Positions 59,855 to 64,000 of a DNA stretch of 64,000 bases are shown in pieces. The stretch is taken from NCBI RefSeq assembly GCF_050113715.1, contig NZ_JBNJQR010000002.1, positions 558,001-622,000 of the forward strand. The letters are read 5' to 3'. The translations under genes and the position numbers were made by a program. This DNA is from Brevibacillus_H ginsengisoli. Its GTDB lineage: Bacteria; Bacillota; Bacilli; Brevibacillales; Brevibacillaceae. Every line of letters begins with the position of its first letter. Position 1 is the stretch's first letter. The notes under the pieces were generated by a model. It ran no database searches and was not told where the DNA came from. It saw nothing but the letters and a program-made list of their open reading frames with translations.

Positions 59855-60634
59855 TTAGCCGGATTTCTGTTGTTTCTTTTTACGTCTGCTGGCTTTGTAC
59901 GCCTGAGCCAAGCTTCGTATGCGATAGTAGGCTTTTTTATCAGGGAGTTTCGCAAAAAGAGAATGGGAGGGAAAATCGAAGTTCACTTCAATAATTCGGA
60001 TGTTTCCTTTCGAATCAACTCCGTAGTCAACTCCAATTTGTGAGGATCGCTTGTAGCGATTGAAGTAGTTCGCTATTTGGTAACTAAGCGAAATGAGTCG
60101 CTTTTGAATCTCATTGACTCGTTGCCCATGAAACAAACCTGTCCGATGAAGCGCTTGTTCTACTTTAAGCACATAGCCCTTTCCCCTTGCCACATTGGTG
60201 ACAATACTATTGGTTCCAGCCACTTTGGACACCATTCCCGCATATTGCCAGCTGCCCTTGGCATTTCGCATCATCATCACGCGTATGTCAAATACCCTTC
60301 CCCTTACCTTAGTCAAAGGAATAGCTTGTTGCACAATATATCGTTGGTTAAGACTTCTCCTCCTGATTTTTCGATAGACATCTTGAATGGTTTGCGAATG
60401 ACTCACTTGTCCTTTTTCATGAACAAGCTTATAGATTTTCCCGTTCTTCCATACCTTCACGATCCCTTTCCCTCGATGCTCACGATCTGGCTTCACATAA
60501 ATCGTGTGATATTTGCCCAGAAAATCTTTTAATGTTACGAACCGAAAAATTGCCGTTGCCGGAAGATGCTTGCGTATGGTTGAGTGTTTGCTATAAAACT
60601 TGTGGAGGCTCCATTTGGAAGAAGGAATGGGCAT
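59855..60634 (-). CDS. YheC/YheD-family ATP-grasp protein
   Basis: 259-residue ATP-grasp-like protein of the endospore coat-associated YheC/YheD family. The nucleotide-binding pieces are TIYVKPDREHRGKGIVKV, VRGRVFDIRVMMMRN and VDSKGNIRIIEVNFDFPS, which holds the metal-binding Glu and Asn. Rich in Lys and Arg at both ends. Family members are made in sporulating cells; the substrate is unknown. ATG with TAGGAGGTAAGATTG upstream. It sits 71 bases upstream of the Ldh2 gene on the same strand. Confidence 0.85.
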   Translation of the reverse strand: MPIPSSKWSLHKFYSKHSTIRKHLPATAIFRFVTLKDFLGKYHTIYVKPDREHRGKGIVKVWKNGKIYKLVHEKGQVSHSQTIQDVYRKIRRRSLNQRYIVQQAIPLTKVRGRVFDIRVMMMRNAKGSWQYAGMVSKVAGTNSIVTNVARGKGYVLKVEQALHRTGLFHGQRVNEIQKRLISLSYQIANYFNRYKRSSQIGVDYGVDSKGNIRIIEVNFDFPSHSLFAKLPDKKAYYRIRSLAQAYKASRRKKKQQKSG

Positions 60635-60805
60635 CAATCTTACCTCCTATCGATAAGTTATCCATGACAATATATCCACGGACAAATAAATTGACACGAC
60701 GTTCACCCAGCAAAGAGAGAATTTGTTCGCACATGATTCATCTGAATCGTTCATAAATTTGGAAATTGTAAGGATACTTGACTTCATAAGGGAGGATTGC
60801 GTAAT

Positions 60806-62221
60806 GTGAGTACACCCAACCACCAAGAGTCCCGATTGGTCCGTAATCTGTCCATTTGGGATACCATCGTCATGTCAGCGGCTTTCATGGGGCCTGCCGT
60901 CTCGATGTATTACAACACACCCTACGCCACTAGCTTCGCGGGAGCTGCCATGCCTTTTGCTTTTCTGCTATCGCTTTGCGCCTGTTTGCTTTTGGCCAAC
61001 ACGATTGGGGAATTCAGTCGTCTCGCACCAAGTGCCGGAGCTTTTTACACCTTCTCCGTTAAAGGCTTTGGTCCTAAGACGGGTTTTCTGACAGGTTGGT
61101 TGATGTTTCTCGGATACAGCGTGTTGGAACCTGCTGAGCTCGCTTTGCTGGGAATTACGGTAAGCGATTTATTGCGATCTTATCTTCATCTGGAAGTTTC
61201 TTGGGTGATCATCTCACTCATTGCTTGGGCTGTTGTGTTGTGGCTTTCATGGATCGGGGCGAAACAGTCGTTGAAATTAAGTCTGCTCCTATTTTTGGCG
61301 GAGATTGGGGTCTTGTTTATTTTATGTATCGTCGTATTAACCAAAGGTGGGTTTGACGGTATTCACTTCGAGGTTTTTCATCCATCGTTAAGTCCTAATG
61401 GATTTTCGGGGATCGCGCTTGGAATGATCTATGGGATTCTCTCATTCGTCGGATTCGAAGCAGCTACGACTCTGGCAGAAGAGGTACGGGATCCTAGGCG
61501 TAATGTGTACCGAGCTTTAATGGGCTCTACGCTGTTGGTTGGATTTCTCTATTTATTGTCCACATTTACCGTGGTGAACGGGTTTGGAATCCAGAATACT
61601 CAGGCGCTCGCAGACGATGTCTCGCCGTTTGTCACTTTGGCGACGAACTATGGCGGGCCAACCTTCGTGCTGTTAATTGCACTGGCTGGTGTAAGCAGTA
61701 TTCTGGCTGTTTCCATTAATGTGCACAATGCCATCGCGCGCGTCATTTATGTCATGGGCCGTGAAGGGATCATTTCACAAACACTGGGTAAGATTCATCC
61801 CACCCACCACACGCCGAGCAATGCCATTCTTTTGCAATCTTTTGTCAGTATTGTCTTATTGCTTGGGATGGGGTTATGGGTCGGTCCGTCCAACACGTAT
61901 GGTTATCTGGGGGCACTTCTGACGCTTGGAATCATCCCCGTTTACATGCTTGCTTCGTTCGGGTACGTCCGCTATCAAAAGCTTCAAGGTAACCTACGCT
62001 CCCACCCATTCAAGAATGGCGTGGTTCCGATCATAGCGGCTCTGCTCATGCTGGTGCCACTCTCCGGTTCCTTCTACCCAATTCCTCCTGCTCCTTACAG
62101 CTATCTCCCCTATATTGTTCTGACTTACGTTATCATTGGGTACTTCGTCATTTTACGGTTAAGTAAAGATCCCACTCGTTTGGAACAGGTAGGGAAGATA
62201 CTCTCAGATTCCGAGCAGTAA
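60806..62221 (+). CDS. APC-family amino acid permease
   Basis: 471-residue APC-superfamily permease with about 12 helices. The first helix has the substrate-binding break in SAAFMGPAVSMYYNTPY, and GEFSRLAPSAGAFYTF plus FVGFEAATTLAEEVRDPRRN are the family signature pieces. Substrate is an amino acid or amine, not known. Start is a GTG with GGAGGATTGCGTAAT before it; a TTG three codons earlier is too close to the GGAGG. A terminator follows 9 bases after the stop. Confidence 0.9.
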   Translation: MSTPNHQESRLVRNLSIWDTIVMSAAFMGPAVSMYYNTPYATSFAGAAMPFAFLLSLCACLLLANTIGEFSRLAPSAGAFYTFSVKGFGPKTGFLTGWLMFLGYSVLEPAELALLGITVSDLLRSYLHLEVSWVIISLIAWAVVLWLSWIGAKQSLKLSLLLFLAEIGVLFILCIVVLTKGGFDGIHFEVFHPSLSPNGFSGIALGMIYGILSFVGFEAATTLAEEVRDPRRNVYRALMGSTLLVGFLYLLSTFTVVNGFGIQNTQALADDVSPFVTLATNYGGPTFVLLIALAGVSSILAVSINVHNAIARVIYVMGREGIISQTLGKIHPTHHTPSNAILLQSFVSIVLLLGMGLWVGPSNTYGYLGALLTLGIIPVYMLASFGYVRYQKLQGNLRSHPFKNGVVPIIAALLMLVPLSGSFYPIPPAPYSYLPYIVLTYVIIGYFVILRLSKDPTRLEQVGKILSDSEQ

Positions 62222-62229
62222 TGGTAAAT

Positions 62230-62267
62230 GCCTCCGTTTAAATGAGATCGGAGGCTTTTGTGTTTTC
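62230..62267 (+). terminator. Terminator of the APC permease gene
   Basis: GCCTCCG (62230-62236) pairs with CGGAGGC (62249-62255), then TTTTGTGTTTT. Confidence 0.85.
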
Positions 62268-62291
62268 TGTGTATGCAAATGGAGGCGTGAC

Positions 62292-63236
62292 TCACTGTCG
62301 ATCCAGTAAGTCATGAACGGCGACTTCGACAGCCTCATCAAGTGAATAGCGCGTATTGAAGCCTAAACTACGTATCTTGCTGTCGTCCCAAATACGATTC
62401 ACGGTGAAGGTTTTGTGAGCGAAACGATTGAGGTGATAAGCAGCCATTTGCTCGTCTGTCAAAGTTGCCGGAATGTCAACTGTCTGCGCAATTCGACCTG
62501 AGAAGCGATCAATCTCTCGCTTCAATTGACCCCACGTGGTATCGAATCCCTTGAGCAGGTAGATCCCGTTATCATTCACTGGCTTCTTATATATACCTAA
62601 CCAGACCATCGCCCTGCCTATATCCCGCGTATCGACGAGAGTAATCTGTGTGTCCCCTTCATCGATCATTGGATACTGATCGCTTGCGTGAGCTAGGAAT
62701 AAACGCGCAAAGAATGACTTCTTGTCCCTCGTGCCGATCGTACTTGCCGGTCGTAAGATAATGGTCGTCATTCCATGCTTCCTGCCTATTTCCTCCACGA
62801 TGCGCTCACGAGCGATACCTAGTTCCTGGATCGGAAATTCGGGCTGTGTCACATAGGATTCGTCTATAGGCTCATTGCTCCTAAAATCGTAGACCACAAT
62901 CGTACTCAATTGAATAAATCGATTGATCCCTTGGGAAGCCGCGGCCTCTATCAGCTTGCGCGTAAGATGGATTTCTACATCAGCTTCCAAAAGAATCGGC
63001 GTCCCCAATTTCGCTTCAGCTGTACAATTATACACAACATCCTGACCGATCATCGTTTGACCAATTGCGTCGGGGACAGAATAGTTTATTCGTAAGACCT
63101 TCACACCTAGATTCTCTAAGAATTGAGTATTCGATGTTTCTCGAACAACCGCTGTAACCTGATGGCCAGCGAGCTTTAGCTGTTCTACCACATGCCCCCC
63201 AATGAATCCACTTCCTCCAAAGACAACTGCTTTCAT
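62292..63236 (-). CDS. NAD(P)-dependent epimerase/dehydratase-like SDR, atypical
   Basis: 314-residue extended-SDR protein with the dinucleotide motif FGGSGFIGGH near residues 6-15. The acidic pair usually followed by a YxxxK active site is absent: the place of YxxxK is occupied by LGIAR in IQELGIARERIVEE, so the Tyr and Lys of classical catalysis are missing. A cofactor-binding or non-catalytic role, or an unusual reaction, is possible. ATG with AAGGAGAGTAATTCAG upstream. Divergent from the hxlR gene 140 bases away. Confidence 0.85.
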   Translation of the reverse strand: MKAVVFGGSGFIGGHVVEQLKLAGHQVTAVVRETSNTQFLENLGVKVLRINYSVPDAIGQTMIGQDVVYNCTAEAKLGTPILLEADVEIHLTRKLIEAAASQGINRFIQLSTIVVYDFRSNEPIDESYVTQPEFPIQELGIARERIVEEIGRKHGMTTIILRPASTIGTRDKKSFFARLFLAHASDQYPMIDEGDTQITLVDTRDIGRAMVWLGIYKKPVNDNGIYLLKGFDTTWGQLKREIDRFSGRIAQTVDIPATLTDEQMAAYHLNRFAHKTFTVNRIWDDSKIRSLGFNTRYSLDEAVEVAVHDLLDRQ

Positions 63237-63339
63237 CTGAATTACTCTCCTTCTATTCACGTATGACTTGCTTTCCAAGGGGCCCCTCATGCACTATACT
63301 AAATGAAGTGCTATTTAAATCACAGTACGCAAAATTATT

Positions 63340-63365
63340 ATAGTTACTATATTTCATGATAGTAA
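63340..63365. promoter_or_regulatory. HxlR operator candidate
   Basis: ATAGT-T-ACTAT (63340-63350) and the dyad TTACTAT (63344-63350) with ATAGTAA (63359-63365) overlap between the divergent epimerase and hxlR genes. Similar ACTAT dyads are operators of HxlR-type repressors. Confidence 0.55.
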
Positions 63366-63376
63366 GGTGAATCGAG

Positions 63377-63727
63377 ATGAAGAAGCTGGAGGCAGCCCAC
63401 CCGAAAACCGAGCGTGAAAAAAAGTGTCCCATCGAGAAAACCATCAATGTCTTGGGTGGCAAGTGGACGTTTCTAATCCTGAGAGATTTATTCTTGGGGC
63501 CAAAACGATATGGGGAGTTACAACGGTCATTGAAAGAAATAAGTCCCCGCACCTTATCACTGCGGCTTAAAGAACTTGAAGATGAAGGGATTGTGAACCG
63601 CACCATCTACTCAGAAATCCCACCACATGTTGTTTACTCGTTAACGGAGAAAGGCAGCTCGCTACGCCCCATCTTTGAGGCAATGAAAGCATGGGGAAAC
63701 CAGTGGGACATTATGCAGAAGAAATGA
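63377..63727 (+). CDS. HxlR-family transcriptional regulator
   Basis: 116-residue winged-helix regulator. The conserved KCPIEKTINVLGGKWTFLIL has Cys17, a candidate thiol sensor in this family, and the recognition region is GELQRSLKEISPRTLSLRLKELEDEGIV. HxlR proteins respond to aldehydes, quinones or thiol stress. Divergent from the atypical SDR gene, its likely target, with a dyad between them. ATG with AAGGTGAATCGAG upstream. Confidence 0.93.
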   Translation: MKKLEAAHPKTEREKKCPIEKTINVLGGKWTFLILRDLFLGPKRYGELQRSLKEISPRTLSLRLKELEDEGIVNRTIYSEIPPHVVYSLTEKGSSLRPIFEAMKAWGNQWDIMQKK

Positions 63728-63753
63728 CCTTCGTTGACCAAAACGAATTCTAG

Positions 63754-63783
63754 TTGGAGTGTCTGTCCTAAATGCAGTACAAT
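63754..63783 (+). promoter_or_regulatory. SigA-type promoter of the HIT gene
   Basis: TTGGAG (63754-63759), 18-base spacer, TACAAT (63778-63783). 33 bases before the HIT ATG. Confidence 0.6.
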
Positions 63784-63815
63784 AGGAACAAAACAAGTTG
63801 AAGGAAGTGCTTTCC

Positions 63816-64000
63816 ATGGACTGTCTCTTTTGTAAAATTATCAATCAGGAGATTCCCTCCAAAAAGGTTTATGAGGACGATTACGTCTATGCCTTCCATG
63901 ATATTAATCCAATCGCTCCTGTTCATGTCTTAGTCATTCCGAAGAAACACATCGCTTCTGTACTTGATATTCACGCAGAAGACAAGGAACTGATTGGTCA
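63816..64000 (+). CDS. hit: HIT-family protein, partial (C-terminus beyond window)
   Basis: First 61 residues of a HIT (histidine triad) nucleotide hydrolase of the HinT group. CLFCKIINQEIPSKKVYEDD and DINPIAPVHVLVIPKKHIAS are the conserved N-terminal and central parts. The HxHxHxx triad lies beyond the window, so activity cannot be checked. ATG with GAAGGAAGTGC upstream. It has its own promoter. Confidence 0.93.
   Translation, partial: MDCLFCKIINQEIPSKKVYEDDYVYAFHDINPIAPVHVLVIPKKHIASVLDIHAEDKELIG

Noticed and set aside
1..64000. CRISPR arrays, tRNA or rRNA genes, integrated phage
   Set aside because: No regular direct-repeat spacer pattern, cloverleaf-like sequence or phage gene set was seen by eye.

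Overview
The window reads as chromosomal DNA of a low-to-mid GC Gram-positive, endospore-forming member of the Bacillales, most likely Brevibacillus. This is inferred from strong AGGAGG ribosome-binding sites, frequent GTG and TTG starts, a CtsR-controlled clpE, mrfA/mrfB, a YheC/D-type ATP-grasp protein, a bacillithiol-type YpdA reductase, and a MocR-type regulator next to ddl of the kind described as DdlR in Brevibacillus brevis. No phage, complete insertion sequence, CRISPR array, rRNA or tRNA was seen. Both edges cut genes: a sensor kinase on the left and a HIT protein on the right.

Layout. 1-5.6 kb: two-component system and the mitomycin-repair pair mrfA-mrfB, all on the minus strand. 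5.7-11.4 kb: a secreted protein, a GNAT, then a minus-strand ECF operon in which two secreted proteins precede a sigma factor and a membrane anti-sigma protein with a large outer domain. 12.3-17.6 kb: an eight-gene plus-strand ECF operon whose members converge on undecaprenyl-phosphate recycling (BcrC-like PAP2, sigma, zinc anti-sigma, bactofilin-like membrane protein, DedA, MFS, second PAP2, 55-residue protein). 17.7-26.3 kb: an accessory stretch of acetyltransferases, SDR/LysR pair, arylamine N-acetyltransferase, hypotheticals, a secreted erythromycin-esterase-like protein, and several gene-poor intervals with hairpins. 26.4-30 kb: ddlR, ddl and an aminotransferase. 30-35.4 kb: LCP transferase, YpdA, zinc-ribbon protein, NUDIX, DJ-1, YdeI-like. 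35.5-39.5 kb: a TrpXYZ-type ABC importer with two tandem binding lipoproteins. 39.7-49.8 kb: phosphoesterase, DUF3892 protein, RarD and AbrB permeases, pdxK, clpE, a lipoprotein, MFS exporter and an AAC(6')-like acetyltransferase. 49.8-57.1 kb: cupins and an oxidase-aldehyde dehydrogenase-MATE operon facing a MerR regulator fused to a zinc-site/methyltransferase-like region. 57.1-64 kb: radical SAM/SPASM protein, panD, an Ldh2-type dehydrogenase, a spore-type ATP-grasp, APC permease, atypical SDR with divergent HxlR, and the start of a HIT gene.

How it works together. Cell-envelope functions dominate: two ECF systems, two lipid phosphatases, a DedA carrier, Ddl, and an LCP transferase. A second theme is detoxification and stress (mrfAB, clpE, YpdA, MATE, two MFS, six acetyltransferases, an Ere-like esterase). 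The best candidates for undescribed biology are the ECF/undecaprenyl-phosphate operon, the MerR-fusion-controlled amine-oxidase/MATE module bounded by two copies of one hairpin repeat, and a structured leader with terminator ahead of a GNAT gene near 21.8-22.1 kb.
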